Shown here one piece after another: positions 1 to 8,284 of a stretch of DNA of 40,858 bases (positions are counted from its first letter, which is position 1; each line of letters begins with the position of its first letter). The position numbers and the translations under genes were made by a program. Source of the DNA: Acetobacteraceae bacterium (lineage in GTDB: Bacteria > Pseudomonadota > Alphaproteobacteria > Acetobacterales > Acetobacteraceae); NCBI GenBank assembly GCA_031291795.1, contig JARLIJ010000073.1, positions 1-40,858 on the forward strand, in the 5' to 3' direction. The notes beneath the pieces were generated by a model, which saw only the letters and a list, made by a program, of their open reading frames with translations, did not search any database and was not told the DNA's origin.

Positions 1-1182
1 GCGGACTTCCAGGGAGCCTTTTTGCCGGGCCCCCGACTACGGCTGCCACCGCTCACCGCTGGGCTGCTCAGTGGTCGAAGCTTCGCCATCAACGACGTGT
101 TCGACATTGCCGGCTACGTCACCGGCTGCGGTAATCCGGACTGGGCGCGGACCCATCCCCAGGCTGCGGCCACCGCGCCGGCGGTCCTCGCCCTGCTCCA
201 GGCCGGTGCCGCTTTGGTCGGGCGTACATGCGGGCAGGAATTCGCATTCGGTCTGACCGGGGCAAATGTCTGGTTCGGCACGCCGCTCAATCCGGCCGCG
301 CCCGGCCGCTTGCCCGGCGGGGCCTCCTCGGGGGCCGCTTCCGCCGTGGCCGCTGGCCTCGCCGACTTTGCGCTAGGCACCGATATGGCCGGTGAGATCC
401 GCATCCCCGCCAGTTATTGCGGCTTGTTCGGCTTCCGCCCCAGTTTCGGTGCGGTCAGCACCGCCGGCGTGCGTCCGCTGGCACCGAGCTTCGACACGGT
501 CGGCTGGCTGGCGGCGAGCGCAAGTGTGCTGGCCGGTGTGGGGGAGGTGCTGCTACCGACCAACCCGCATGGCGCCGATGGTCCCCTGCTGCGCCTCGAC
601 GAGGCCTGGGTCAACGCCCAGCCCGGCGTCGCCGAGGCCCTGCGACCCGCACTCGGGCGGCTCGAACGCCTGCGCGGGCGGGCAATCGGCATCCGACCGG
701 TGCCCGAGGGCCTCGACAGTGTGTTCGACCATTTGCGCACCGTCCAGGCAGAGGAGATCTCGGCCACGCTCGGCGGCTGGGTGGAGGCGTTTGCGCCGCA
801 GATGGGACCCGAAGTGGCCGACTGGTTCGCCGCCGCGCGAGCGGTCGAGCCCGGTGTCGCTGCGCCCGGACGTGCGTTCCGCCGCATGTTCCAGGGCCGC
901 ATCCGGCCGTTGCTGTCCGGCGGTGCGGTGCTCGTCCTGCCGACCAGTCCCTGCGCCGCGCCCGGGATCGGTGCCCCGCCGAGCGAATTGGAGGCGGTGC
1001 GGCAGGCCAGCCTGGGCGTGACGGCGATCGCCGGACATTGCGGCCTGCCCGAGGTAACGTTGCCGGCTGGCCTGGTGGACGGCTGGCCGGTGGGTCTGTC
1101 GCTGATCGGCGGCCCAGGTCATGATCGCGCGTTGCTGGCGCTTGCCTGCGATGCCGCCGCCGTGCTTGGCCTGCCTTGCTGA
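1..1182 (+). CDS. Amidase-signature family protein, 5' partial, all catalytic residues replaced
   Basis: The frame is open to the window edge. A TTG exists at 22, but the residues before it (ADFQGAF) read like the normal start of this family, so the true start probably lies just outside the window. Numbering from the TTG, the amidase signature runs at about residues 98-140 and ends in the typical IRIPASYCGLFGFRP. The C-terminal part (VLPTSPCAAP, LPAGLVDGWPVGLSLIGG) is also typical. The length of about 390 aa suits the short amidase subfamily. Known amidases use a Lys/cis-Ser/Ser triad. Here the Lys position is Asn24 (AINDVFD), the cis-Ser position is Ala101 (PGGASSG) and the nucleophile position is Glu125 (DMAGEIR). 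The frame is otherwise intact and well conserved, so this looks like a maintained non-hydrolytic homologue and not a decaying gene. The substrate is unknown. Confidence 0.85.
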   Translation, partial: ADFQGAFLPGPRLRLPPLTAGLLSGRSFAINDVFDIAGYVTGCGNPDWARTHPQAAATAPAVLALLQAGAALVGRTCGQEFAFGLTGANVWFGTPLNPAAPGRLPGGASSGAASAVAAGLADFALGTDMAGEIRIPASYCGLFGFRPSFGAVSTAGVRPLAPSFDTVGWLAASASVLAGVGEVLLPTNPHGADGPLLRLDEAWVNAQPGVAEALRPALGRLERLRGRAIGIRPVPEGLDSVFDHLRTVQAEEISATLGGWVEAFAPQMGPEVADWFAAARAVEPGVAAPGRAFRRMFQGRIRPLLSGGAVLVLPTSPCAAPGIGAPPSELEAVRQASLGVTAIAGHCGLPEVTLPAGLVDGWPVGLSLIGGPGHDRALLALACDAAAVLGLPC

Positions 1183-1264
1183 GGCCGACGATCTGCGTGA
1201 CCGGCGACTCGACCGAATGCCGCATTGTCCGTCGTCCGCTATTCTTGCCACCTGGGAACCTGCG

Positions 1265-1783
1265 ATGCAGATCCGCGATGCCACCGAAGCCGACGTGCCG
1301 GAAATCCAGGCGATCTACGCCCATCATGTTCTGACCGGCTCCGGCACGTTCGACGAAGACCCGCCCTCGGTCGAGGAAATGACCGCGCATTTCCGCAAGG
1401 TGAAGGCACAGGGCGCGTGCTGGCTGGTGGCGGTGGATGCGTCCGGCGTCCTCGGCTACGCCTATTATGCGCAATTCCGCGACCGTTCGGCCTATCGCTA
1501 CTGCGTCGAGGACAGCATCTACGTGCGCCAGGACGTGCGCGGCCAGGGCGTCGGCAAGGCGCTGGTGGCGCGGTTGATCGAGGACGCGACGGCCCGCGGG
1601 ATGCGCCAGATGATCGCAGTGATCGGCGATTCGGAGAATGTCGGCTCGATCGGTGTGCATGCGAGCCTGGGATTCCACATGATCGGCACCATGCGGTCCG
1701 TCGGCATCAAGTTCGGCCGCTGGGTGGACGTGGTGACGATGCAACGTCCGCTCGGCCGCGGCGACGCCAACCTTCCGGCGTGA
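1265..1783 (+). CDS. GNAT family N-acetyltransferase, phosphinothricin acetyltransferase-like
   Basis: This is a 172-aa protein that fills the small GNAT fold. It opens with IRDATEADVPEIQAIYAHHV and has GTFDEDPPS and the acetyl-CoA binding motif VRQDVRGQGVGKALV at about residues 85-100. GDSENVGSIGVHASLGFHMIG follows, and this order matches the Pat/Bar and YncA group. That group acetylates small amino compounds such as phosphinothricin, methionine sulfone or sulfoximine; the substrate here cannot be read from sequence. The ATG at 1265 was chosen because the longer frame from 1121 overlaps the amidase and lacks family similarity. The gene lies 82 bp downstream of the amidase on the same strand. 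Confidence 0.88.
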   Translation: MQIRDATEADVPEIQAIYAHHVLTGSGTFDEDPPSVEEMTAHFRKVKAQGACWLVAVDASGVLGYAYYAQFRDRSAYRYCVEDSIYVRQDVRGQGVGKALVARLIEDATARGMRQMIAVIGDSENVGSIGVHASLGFHMIGTMRSVGIKFGRWVDVVTMQRPLGRGDANLPA

Positions 1784-1933
1784 CCTCGCGCCTGTTGTCA
1801 TGCCCGGCGTTCGGCCGGGCACCCGCGGCTTGCGCTGCTGCATGCCGGAACGCTGTCGCCGCCATGGCAAACGCCTGGGGTGGCAATGCGGATGCGCCGG
1901 CCGTCTGATGGCCGGTCGCTTGACGCAGCCACG

Positions 1934-3211
1934 ATGACGGCGCCTTTCCGTGTGCGTGCCGGCCTCGACCGCAAGCTGTGGATGATGGCGGCGTACGGCT
2001 TCGTCTCCGGGCTGCCGCTGGCACTTTCCGGATTCACCCTGCGGCTGTGGCTGTCCGAAGGCGGCGTGCCGCTCGCGGTGATCGGGCTGACGGCGAATGT
2101 CGGGCTGGCGTACTCGCTGAAGTTCCTCTGGGCGCCGCTGCTCGACCATGTGCCCCCGCCGGGTGCGTTGCGCCGTCTTGGGCGGCGGCGTGGCTGGCTG
2201 GCAGCGATCCAGCCGGCGTTGGCGCTGAGCGCCGTGGCGCTCGCCCTGAGCGATCCGACGCATGCGCCGGCGGCTTCCATCGCAGCGGCTGCGCTGATCG
2301 CGTGGCTGTCGGCGAGCCAGGACATCGTGATCGATGCCTGGCGGATCGAGCTGTTCCCACCGCACCTGCAGGGCGGCGCATTGGCGGCCTATGTCTGGGG
2401 GTATCGCGTCGCGCTGCTGATCGCCACGACCGGCGTGATCGGGGCCGCCAGCGTGGTGGGCTGGCATGTCGCGCTGCTGGGCGTCGCCGTGCTGATTGCG
2501 CTGGGACTGGGCGTGACGCTCCTGGCCCCCGAACCGGTTCCCGAACCGCTGGTCGTGGCGCACGGGTTGGTCGGCCGGGTGCGCCAGGCGGTGGTCGATC
2601 CGCTGGCGGAGTTCCTGTCGCGGCGCGGCGCCTGGACCATCCTGGCGTTCGTCGCATTGTTCAAGCTGGGCGAGGCGATGGCCGGCATCATGACCGCGCC
2701 GTTCTACCGCGCGCTGGGCTTCGACCGGCCGGAGATTGCCGGCACCGGGCCGTTCTCGCTGGGCGGCACGCTCGCCGGCATTGCGTTCGGCGGCTGGCTG
2801 GTGGCGCGGCTGGGCGTCGGGCGGGCGCTGCTGCGCACCGGCTGGGCGCAGACCCTGGCGATGGGGATGTACCTCGTGCTGGCCTTCTCGCCAGGTGGCC
2901 TGACGGCGCTTTATGCCACCGTCACCATCGAGGCGTTCGCGCAGGGCATGGCCGACGCGGCGTTCCTGACCTTCCTGTCCGGGCTGTGCGCGCGCTCGTT
3001 TGCCGCCACGCATTATGCGCTGCTGTCGTCGCTGGCGGCGATCGCGGTGCACACGCTGGGAGGGTTCTCGGGCGTGCTGGCCGCCGCCGCGGGGTGGAAG
3101 TGGTTCTACACCCTGTGCCTGTTCGCAGCCCTGCCGTCGATGGGGCTGATGCTGCACCTGCTGCGGCGCTATCCGCCGGCGGAACGGGACGCTCCGGCGG
3201 CTCCTCCCTGA
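1934..3211 (+). CDS. AmpG-like major facilitator superfamily permease
   Basis: This is a 425-aa hydrophobic protein with about 12 membrane segments. The N-terminus (FVSGLPLALSGFTLRLWLSE) and the SASQDIVIDAWRIE motif near residue 135 are typical of the AmpG/muropeptide permease group. Known AmpG proteins import GlcNAc-anhydroMurNAc peptides released during cell-wall turnover, so a role in peptidoglycan recycling is likely but not proven. The ATG at 1934 gives the usual short cytoplasmic N-terminus; in-frame starts at 1880 (GTG), 1886 and 1892 would add a basic leader. The gene converges on the BI-1 gene, with a hairpin between them. Confidence 0.8.
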   Translation: MTAPFRVRAGLDRKLWMMAAYGFVSGLPLALSGFTLRLWLSEGGVPLAVIGLTANVGLAYSLKFLWAPLLDHVPPPGALRRLGRRRGWLAAIQPALALSAVALALSDPTHAPAASIAAAALIAWLSASQDIVIDAWRIELFPPHLQGGALAAYVWGYRVALLIATTGVIGAASVVGWHVALLGVAVLIALGLGVTLLAPEPVPEPLVVAHGLVGRVRQAVVDPLAEFLSRRGAWTILAFVALFKLGEAMAGIMTAPFYRALGFDRPEIAGTGPFSLGGTLAGIAFGGWLVARLGVGRALLRTGWAQTLAMGMYLVLAFSPGGLTALYATVTIEAFAQGMADAAFLTFLSGLCARSFAATHYALLSSLAAIAVHTLGGFSGVLAAAAGWKWFYTLCLFAALPSMGLMLHLLRRYPPAERDAPAAPP

Positions 3212-3214
3212 CGC

Positions 3215-3246
3215 AAAAAAAAGCCCCGGGGCTTGCACACCGGGGC
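3215..3246 (-). terminator. Rho-independent terminator of the BI-1 gene
   Basis: Read on the minus strand, a 7-bp stem GCCCCGG/CCGGGGC with a 10-nt loop is followed directly by eight T. It starts 30 nt after the BI-1 stop codon. The plus-strand gene ending at 3211 could also read into the stem but would lack a T tract. Confidence 0.85.
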
Positions 3247-3275
3247 CTCCGTTTACGGGACCAAGCCCGCCGAGG

Positions 3276-4046
3276 TCAGTTGCTGTTGCGGTTGCCGAGG
3301 AGCTGGAGCAGCAGCATGAACAGGTTGATGAAGTTCAAGTAAAGTCTCAGCGCGTCGTACACGCTGCGCTTGTTGGCCATTTCCGGGCCCGCGGCATAGG
3401 CGTACTGGGTGTAGTCGCTCTTGATCCGCTGCGTGTCATAGGCGGTCAGGCCGGTGAAGACCACGACGCCGATGATGCTGATGGCGAACTGCATCGCGCT
3501 GCTATGCAGGAACATGTTCACCAGGCTGGCGATGATGATGCCGAACAGGCCCATCATCAGGAAGCCGCCGAACCGGCTCAGGTCGGACTTCGTCGTGTAG
3601 CCATAGATGCTGGTGGCGGCGAAGGTGCCGGCGGTGATGAAGAACACCCGCACGATCGACTCGCTGGTGTAGATCAGGAAGATGTTCGTCAGGCTGGCGC
3701 CCATCGTGGCGCAGAATGCCCAGAACAGCCCCTGGGCCGCGGTGGTGGACAGCTTGTTCACCCCCAGGCTGAGCACCAGGACGAAGCCCAGCGGCGCGAA
3801 CATCGCGATCATGGCGAGCGGCGTGGGATGCGTCGCCAGGCCGTACGGTGTCTGCACCGTCGTGTAGAACGCGTTGATCAGGCTGGTGTTGGCGATCAGG
3901 TAGGCGACGACGCCCGTCAGCAGGAGGCCAGACGCCATCCAATTGTAGACCCGCAGCATGTACGCCCGCAGGCCGGCGTCCATGACGGCGGCAGTCGTGG
4001 CGGCAGAGGCGCGGGGGTAAGTTCGGGTATCGGGACTGAAGGCCAT
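3276..4046 (-). CDS. Bax inhibitor-1/YccA family membrane protein
   Basis: This is a 256-aa protein with about seven hydrophobic segments after a 28-residue soluble leader, the usual size and layout of bacterial BI-1 proteins. The hallmark motif GLTAYDTQRIK is near residue 205, and the C-terminus (ALRLYLNFINLFMLLLQLLG) is typical. Family members lie in the inner membrane and are linked to calcium leak or to modulation of the FtsH protease; the role here is inferred from family only. The ATG at 4046 is preceded by GAGAGGAACAGGGAACC, which contains a purine-rich ribosome site. The gene ends in the hairpin at 3215-3246. Confidence 0.92.
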   Translation of the reverse strand: MAFSPDTRTYPRASAATTAAVMDAGLRAYMLRVYNWMASGLLLTGVVAYLIANTSLINAFYTTVQTPYGLATHPTPLAMIAMFAPLGFVLVLSLGVNKLSTTAAQGLFWAFCATMGASLTNIFLIYTSESIVRVFFITAGTFAATSIYGYTTKSDLSRFGGFLMMGLFGIIIASLVNMFLHSSAMQFAISIIGVVVFTGLTAYDTQRIKSDYTQYAYAAGPEMANKRSVYDALRLYLNFINLFMLLLQLLGNRNSN

Positions 4047-4192
4047 GGTTCCCTGTTCCTCTCGGGCGCTAGCCCGTGTCGCCCTCTCATTTTGGAGATC
4101 GACCGGGGCGGTTCAAGAATGTCTTCCGATGCGGCGCTTCGGCCTATTGCTGCGGCTCGTGCCCCATGGGGTAGACCCCTTCCGGGACGGTC

Positions 4193-6712
4193 TTACTCGT
4201 TCCGCAACAGCGAAGCCGGCTTGGCTCGCAGGGCGGTAGCAGTTCCAACGTAGCCGAATACCAGCATCGTGGCGAGTGCTACCGTTAGCGTCAAAATAAG
4301 CGTGCCGGGGAGGAAAACCCAGTCCGTGTGCAAAATGTAATGCATGACGCCCCAGCTTGCCGCGGTACCGACGACCCCGGCGATCAGGCCGGCTGTCAGG
4401 CCCAGGAGGCCGAACTCCACCAGCCAGGCGGCGCGGATCTGGCGGCGGGTGGCGCCCAGGGTCTTCAGCACCACGGCCTCATGCGTGCGGCGGCGCTGGC
4501 CGGCGGCAACCGCGCCGACCAACACCAGGATGCCGGCGCCCAGCGTGAGCAGGCCGGTGGCGGCCAGCGCGGCGGATACCTGGTCGAGCAGCCCGGCGAT
4601 CGCGGCCAGCACGTCCCGCACCAGGATGCCGGTCACGTTGGGCAGCGCGTCGGTGACGGCGCGCAGCAGCATACCCTGGTCGGCGTCGGCGACCCGGACG
4701 GTGGCGATGTGGGTGTGCGGTGCGTGCGTCAGCAGGCCGGGGCTGGCCACCATGAAGAAGTTTATGGACAGGCTCTGCCAGGCAATGTTGCGCAGGCTGG
4801 CGACCTTCAGGTCGATGTTGCGGCCGAGCACGTTGACGCGGATGGTGTCGCCGATGCCGACATTCCAGCCCTTGGCGAGGCCGGCATCGAACGACACGAG
4901 CGGCGGGCCGTCATAATCTGCCGGCCACCATGTGCCGGCGACCAGGCGCGTGCCGGCCGGGGGCGTCGCGGCGTAGGTCAGGCCGCGGTCGCCGCGCAAC
5001 GCCCAGGCGGTGTCGGGTGTGGCCTTCACCTGCTCCGCCGGCACGCCGTTCACGGCCACGACGCGGGCCCGCAGCGAGGGCACCTGGTGCAGGTCCTGCA
5101 CGCCGGGCTGGGCGCGCACCAGTGCCTCGAAGCGGGGCAGCTGGTCGTTCTGGATGTCGACGAAGAAGAAGCTGGGGGCGTTGGCCGGCATCTGGTCCAG
5201 CACTTCCTGGCGGATGTTGCCCTCGATCAGCGCCACCGCGGCCAGCGTGGACAGCCCGAGGCCAACCGACAGCAGCAGCATCGGCGTGGCAGTGCCAGGG
5301 CGGTACAGGTTGGCGACGCCGAGGCGCGCCCAGGGTGCGGGAAGATGCGGCGCGGCGCGGGCCACGCGCATCATCAGCGTGGCACCGCCGCGGAACAGCA
5401 CCAGGGTGGCGACCGCCGCGACACAGAAGTACAGCGCGAACATGCGGTCAGCCGAGGTGGCCACCGTCAGGGTAACCAGCGCAGCTGCGAGGGCGGCGTT
5501 GGCCGCCACCAGCCCGGCCGAAGGCCGCGTGTGGGTCGGTGCCAGCGCGTCGCGGAACAGGGCGGCGCCAGGGGTGCGGGCGGCGCGACCCAGCGGCCAG
5601 AGCGCAAAGCATAACGCGGTCAGCAGGCCGTAGGCGCCGGCGGCGACCAGCGGGATCGGGTAGAGCCCGAGCACCGGGGGCACCGGCAACAGGCCGCGCA
5701 GCAGGCTTGCTCCCAGCAGGGGCAGGCTGGCGCCAACGACCAGGCCGACCAGGATGCCGGCCAGCGACAGCGCCATTACCTGGATCAGGCACATTGCGAA
5801 GATCAGCCGCGAGGGGGCACCCAGGCAGCGCAGGGTCGCTATGCTGCGACTGCGCGCATCGAGCCAGGCGCGCACGCCATTGGCGACCCCGATGCCGCCG
5901 ACCAGCAGGGAGGTCAGGCCGACCAGGGTCAGGAACAGGCTCGTCTGGTCGATGAAGCGGGTTACCCCGGGGGCCGCATCGTGCGGATCGCGGACGCGCC
6001 AGCCTTGCTCGCCGAAGCTCTGCCGCAGTTGAGCGGCAAATGTCGCGGCGGGGACGGGGAAGGGAAGCGTGGCGCGCAGGGCGTAGCGCACCATGGCGCC
6101 GGGGGCGAGCAGGCCGGTCTGCGGCAGCGACTGGCTCGCGACCAGCACGCGGGCGCCGAACAGCGAGGCGGTCGCCACGCGGTCGGGTTCGGCGGTGAGC
6201 GCGCCGGCAACCCGGAAGGTCGCCGTGCCCAGCCGGGCGGTGTCGCCGGGATGCAGTTGGAGGCGCTCGAGCACGACCGGATCGGCCAGCAGGCCGTATT
6301 GGCCGTTTTGCTGGCCCAGGGCCGCGGCGAGTGGTTGGGCGGGCGCGAGTTCGGGGGTGCCGACCAGCGGCCACGCGGTGTCGACCGCCTTCAGTTCGAT
6401 CAGCTGCCGCTCGCCGTTGGAGGAGACCAGCATGGAGCGCATCTGGACGATGTCGGAGACGGCGGCGTCATGCGTGTGCAGCCAGGTGCGCAGCGTGTCG
6501 GGGAGGGGCTGGTTGCCGCCGTCGATCTCGATGTCGCCGCCGAGGAGCTGGCGGCCATCGGCGGCGAGCCCGGCATCGACCGCGGCGCGCAGCGTGCCGA
6601 CCGCGGCGATGACGGCGACGCCAAGCGCCAGGCAGAGCAGCACGACCCACAGGCCGCGCACTCCGCCGCGGAGTTCGCGTCGCGCCAGCCGGAAGGCGAG
6701 GGGGGCGGTCAT
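4193..6712 (-). CDS. YbbP-like ABC transporter permease (FtsX/MacB type)
   Basis: This is an 839-aa permease. A first membrane segment lies at about residues 20-45, followed by a MacB-like periplasmic domain, a first FtsX block at about 260-400 (LVGLTSLLVGGIGVANGVRAW), and a second periplasmic domain. A second FtsX block is at the C-terminus (LVLVGAVAAGQRRRTHEAVVLKTLGATR). Two FtsX blocks in one chain fit the YbbP group of permeases with about ten membrane segments. The ATG at 6712 (MTAPLAFRLARREL) was preferred over the upstream in-frame codon at 6745, which would place the start against the long palindrome. The partner ATPase lies upstream at 6837-7556. Export of a lipophilic compound or a role in lipoprotein handling is possible, but the substrate is unknown. 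Confidence 0.88.
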   Translation of the reverse strand: MTAPLAFRLARRELRGGVRGLWVVLLCLALGVAVIAAVGTLRAAVDAGLAADGRQLLGGDIEIDGGNQPLPDTLRTWLHTHDAAVSDIVQMRSMLVSSNGERQLIELKAVDTAWPLVGTPELAPAQPLAAALGQQNGQYGLLADPVVLERLQLHPGDTARLGTATFRVAGALTAEPDRVATASLFGARVLVASQSLPQTGLLAPGAMVRYALRATLPFPVPAATFAAQLRQSFGEQGWRVRDPHDAAPGVTRFIDQTSLFLTLVGLTSLLVGGIGVANGVRAWLDARSRSIATLRCLGAPSRLIFAMCLIQVMALSLAGILVGLVVGASLPLLGASLLRGLLPVPPVLGLYPIPLVAAGAYGLLTALCFALWPLGRAARTPGAALFRDALAPTHTRPSAGLVAANAALAAALVTLTVATSADRMFALYFCVAAVATLVLFRGGATLMMRVARAAPHLPAPWARLGVANLYRPGTATPMLLLSVGLGLSTLAAVALIEGNIRQEVLDQMPANAPSFFFVDIQNDQLPRFEALVRAQPGVQDLHQVPSLRARVVAVNGVPAEQVKATPDTAWALRGDRGLTYAATPPAGTRLVAGTWWPADYDGPPLVSFDAGLAKGWNVGIGDTIRVNVLGRNIDLKVASLRNIAWQSLSINFFMVASPGLLTHAPHTHIATVRVADADQGMLLRAVTDALPNVTGILVRDVLAAIAGLLDQVSAALAATGLLTLGAGILVLVGAVAAGQRRRTHEAVVLKTLGATRRQIRAAWLVEFGLLGLTAGLIAGVVGTAASWGVMHYILHTDWVFLPGTLILTLTVALATMLVFGYVGTATALRAKPASLLRNE

Positions 6713-6745
6713 GGTCTCGCGACGGCGGAGATGGCACCGGCACAT

Positions 6746-6812
6746 ACACTCCCCCTCCCCTTGAGGGCTTGGTCCGCTCTGCGGCCCAAGCCCTCAAGGG
6801 GAGGGGGAGTGT
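6746..6812. repeat. Perfect 27-bp inverted repeat with 13-nt loop
   Basis: The left arm is 6746-6772 and the right arm 6786-6812, with no mismatch. The loop at 6773-6785 reads TCCGCTCTGCGGC. The arms carry a C-rich tract followed by TTGAGGGCTTGG. It fills most of the 124-bp gap between the ATPase and permease genes of one ABC system. There is no T tract after it on either strand, so it is not a standard terminator. A mobile palindromic element (REP or MITE-like) or an mRNA-stabilising hairpin are the main options. Confidence 0.9.
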
Positions 6813-6836
6813 GTTGCGTCGCGCGCTGACCTGCCC

Positions 6837-7556
6837 TCACGCCGGCACGTCCTCCACCACCAGGCCATCCGCCAGATGCACCTGCCGGTCGCAGCGATCC
6901 GCCAGTCGGGGATCATGCGTGATCAGTAGCAGCGTCGTGCCGGTGCGGGCGCGCATTGCAAACAGCAGGTCCATCACCGCCTCCCCCGTCGCGTGGTCCA
7001 GGTTGCCGGTGGGCTCGTCGGCCAGCAGCAGGCTGGGTTCCGCGGCGAAGGCCCGCGCCAGGGCGACGCGCTGTTGCTCGCCGCCAGACAACTGCCCCGG
7101 CAGGTGGGTCAGCCGGTGGGCGAGTCCCACCGCGCGCAACGCCTCGGTCGCGCGGGTGGCGGCGTCGGGCCGGCCGGCCAATTCCAGCGGTACCGCGACG
7201 TTCTCCAGCGCGGTCATGGTCGGGATCAGGTGGAAGGCCTGGAACACGATGCCGATGCGGTCGCGCCGCAGCCGGGCGAGCACGTCCTCATCCAGCCGCG
7301 TGATGTCTTCCCCGCCCAGCCGGACCTGCCCGCTGGTCGCCTGCTCCAGCCCGGCCAGCACCATCAGCAGGCTGGTCTTGCCCGATCCGGAGGGGCCGAC
7401 CAGACCCACCGCCTCCCCCTGGGCGATGTCGAGGTCGATGCCCCGCAGAATATTGACCGGCCCGGCGGCCGAGGGCACGGTCAGGCACAGGTCCCTGACC
7501 TGCACCTCGGGCATTGTGGCACCGGCAGGCACCGGAGGCAGCGGAATGGCATCCAT
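6837..7556 (-). CDS. YbbA/LolD-type ABC transporter ATP-binding protein
   Basis: This is a 239-aa ATPase. The Walker A motif GPSGSGKT is at residues 54-61, the Q-loop follows in GIVFQAFHLIPTMTALENV, the signature is LSGGEQQRVALARA, and Walker B with the D-loop is LLLADEPTGNLD. The pattern fits the LolD/MacB/YbbA subfamily that works with FtsX-type permeases, and the permease gene follows on the same strand after a 124-bp gap. The ATG at 7556 was chosen; the ATG at 7514 (MPEVQVRDL) is a good alternative and lies closer to the conserved fold. The ATG at 7556 sits in CCATGG and overlaps the start codon of the divergent esterase gene. The same partners, ybbA-ybbP divergent from tesA, are known from Escherichia coli. 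Confidence 0.88.
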   Translation of the reverse strand: MDAIPLPPVPAGATMPEVQVRDLCLTVPSAAGPVNILRGIDLDIAQGEAVGLVGPSGSGKTSLLMVLAGLEQATSGQVRLGGEDITRLDEDVLARLRRDRIGIVFQAFHLIPTMTALENVAVPLELAGRPDAATRATEALRAVGLAHRLTHLPGQLSGGEQQRVALARAFAAEPSLLLADEPTGNLDHATGEAVMDLLFAMRARTGTTLLLITHDPRLADRCDRQVHLADGLVVEDVPA

Positions 7557-8232
7557 GGCGGCACCATATGGCGTTCCGGCCGTGCGGAAGAACCCCACCC
7601 TACCGCGACGTAACATACTCGTCGCAGTGCTCGCCGGCACGGCGTTCGGGGCTACCCGCGCCCGGGCGGCCCCGATCCGGTTGCTGGTGTTGGGCGACTC
7701 GCTCACCGCCGGTTATGGATTGCCGCATGAGCAGGGGTTCCAGGTGCAACTCCAGGCGGCGCTTCGGGCGCGCGGCTATGACGTGACGCTCATCGACGGG
7801 GCGGTGTCCGGCGATACCTCGGCGGGCGGGCGGGCGCGGCTCGATTGGGCGCTGGGCGACGGGGCGGACGCCGCGATCGTGGAGCTTGGCGCCAATGACG
7901 GGCTGCGCGGGGTCGATCCGAAGGACCTGCAGGCCAACCTGACCGCGATCCTGGACGCGCTTGCCGCCAAGCACATTCCGGTGCTGCTGACCGGCATGTA
8001 TGCGCCGCCCAACCTGGGGCCGGACTACGAACGGGCCTTTCGCGGCGTGTTCGATAGCCTGGGGCGGCGCCCCGGCCTGCTCTACGACCCGTTCTTCCTG
8101 GCGGGGGTGGCGACCGTCGCGGATCTCAACCAGGGGGACGGTATGCATCCCAACCCCGAGGGCGTTCGTCGCGTCGTGGCCCGCCTGTTGCCGCTGGTCG
8201 AGCAACTGCTGGCGGAGGCCCACCCCGCATGA
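7555..8232 (+). CDS. TesA-like SGNH/GDSL arylesterase-lysophospholipase, exported
   Basis: This is a 225-aa protein. An N-terminal export signal has a twin-arginine-like PRRNILVAVLAG and a cleavage site near residue 38 (ARA before APIRLL). Block I is LVLGDSLTAGYG with nucleophile Ser49. Block II is AVSGDTSAGG, block III is ELGANDGLRG, and block V is GDGMHPNPEG with the Asp/His pair. This order matches the TesA periplasmic thioesterase/lysophospholipase group, which hydrolyses acyl esters and thioesters. In-frame starts exist at 7546 (ATG), 7555 (ATG) and 7582 (GTG); 7555 was chosen because it keeps the whole signal sequence. The start overlaps the divergent ATPase start by two bases. Confidence 0.88.
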   Translation: MAAPYGVPAVRKNPTLPRRNILVAVLAGTAFGATRARAAPIRLLVLGDSLTAGYGLPHEQGFQVQLQAALRARGYDVTLIDGAVSGDTSAGGRARLDWALGDGADAAIVELGANDGLRGVDPKDLQANLTAILDALAAKHIPVLLTGMYAPPNLGPDYERAFRGVFDSLGRRPGLLYDPFFLAGVATVADLNQGDGMHPNPEGVRRVVARLLPLVEQLLAEAHPA

Positions 8233-8284
8233 GGCGGACGAAAGCCGGTTTGCCCGGTGAGGGTACTGCCATGAGACGTCCGGC

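Noticed and set aside
611-3238. 875-codon open frame on the minus strand opposite the acetyltransferase and AmpG-like genes
   Set aside because: It is Arg/Gln/His-rich with no family similarity, and both plus-strand genes are convincing; a chance frame of GC-rich DNA.
4328-5614. 428-codon plus-strand frame inside the YbbP-like permease
   Set aside because: Low-complexity Gly/Gln/His/Arg text antisense to a well-supported gene.
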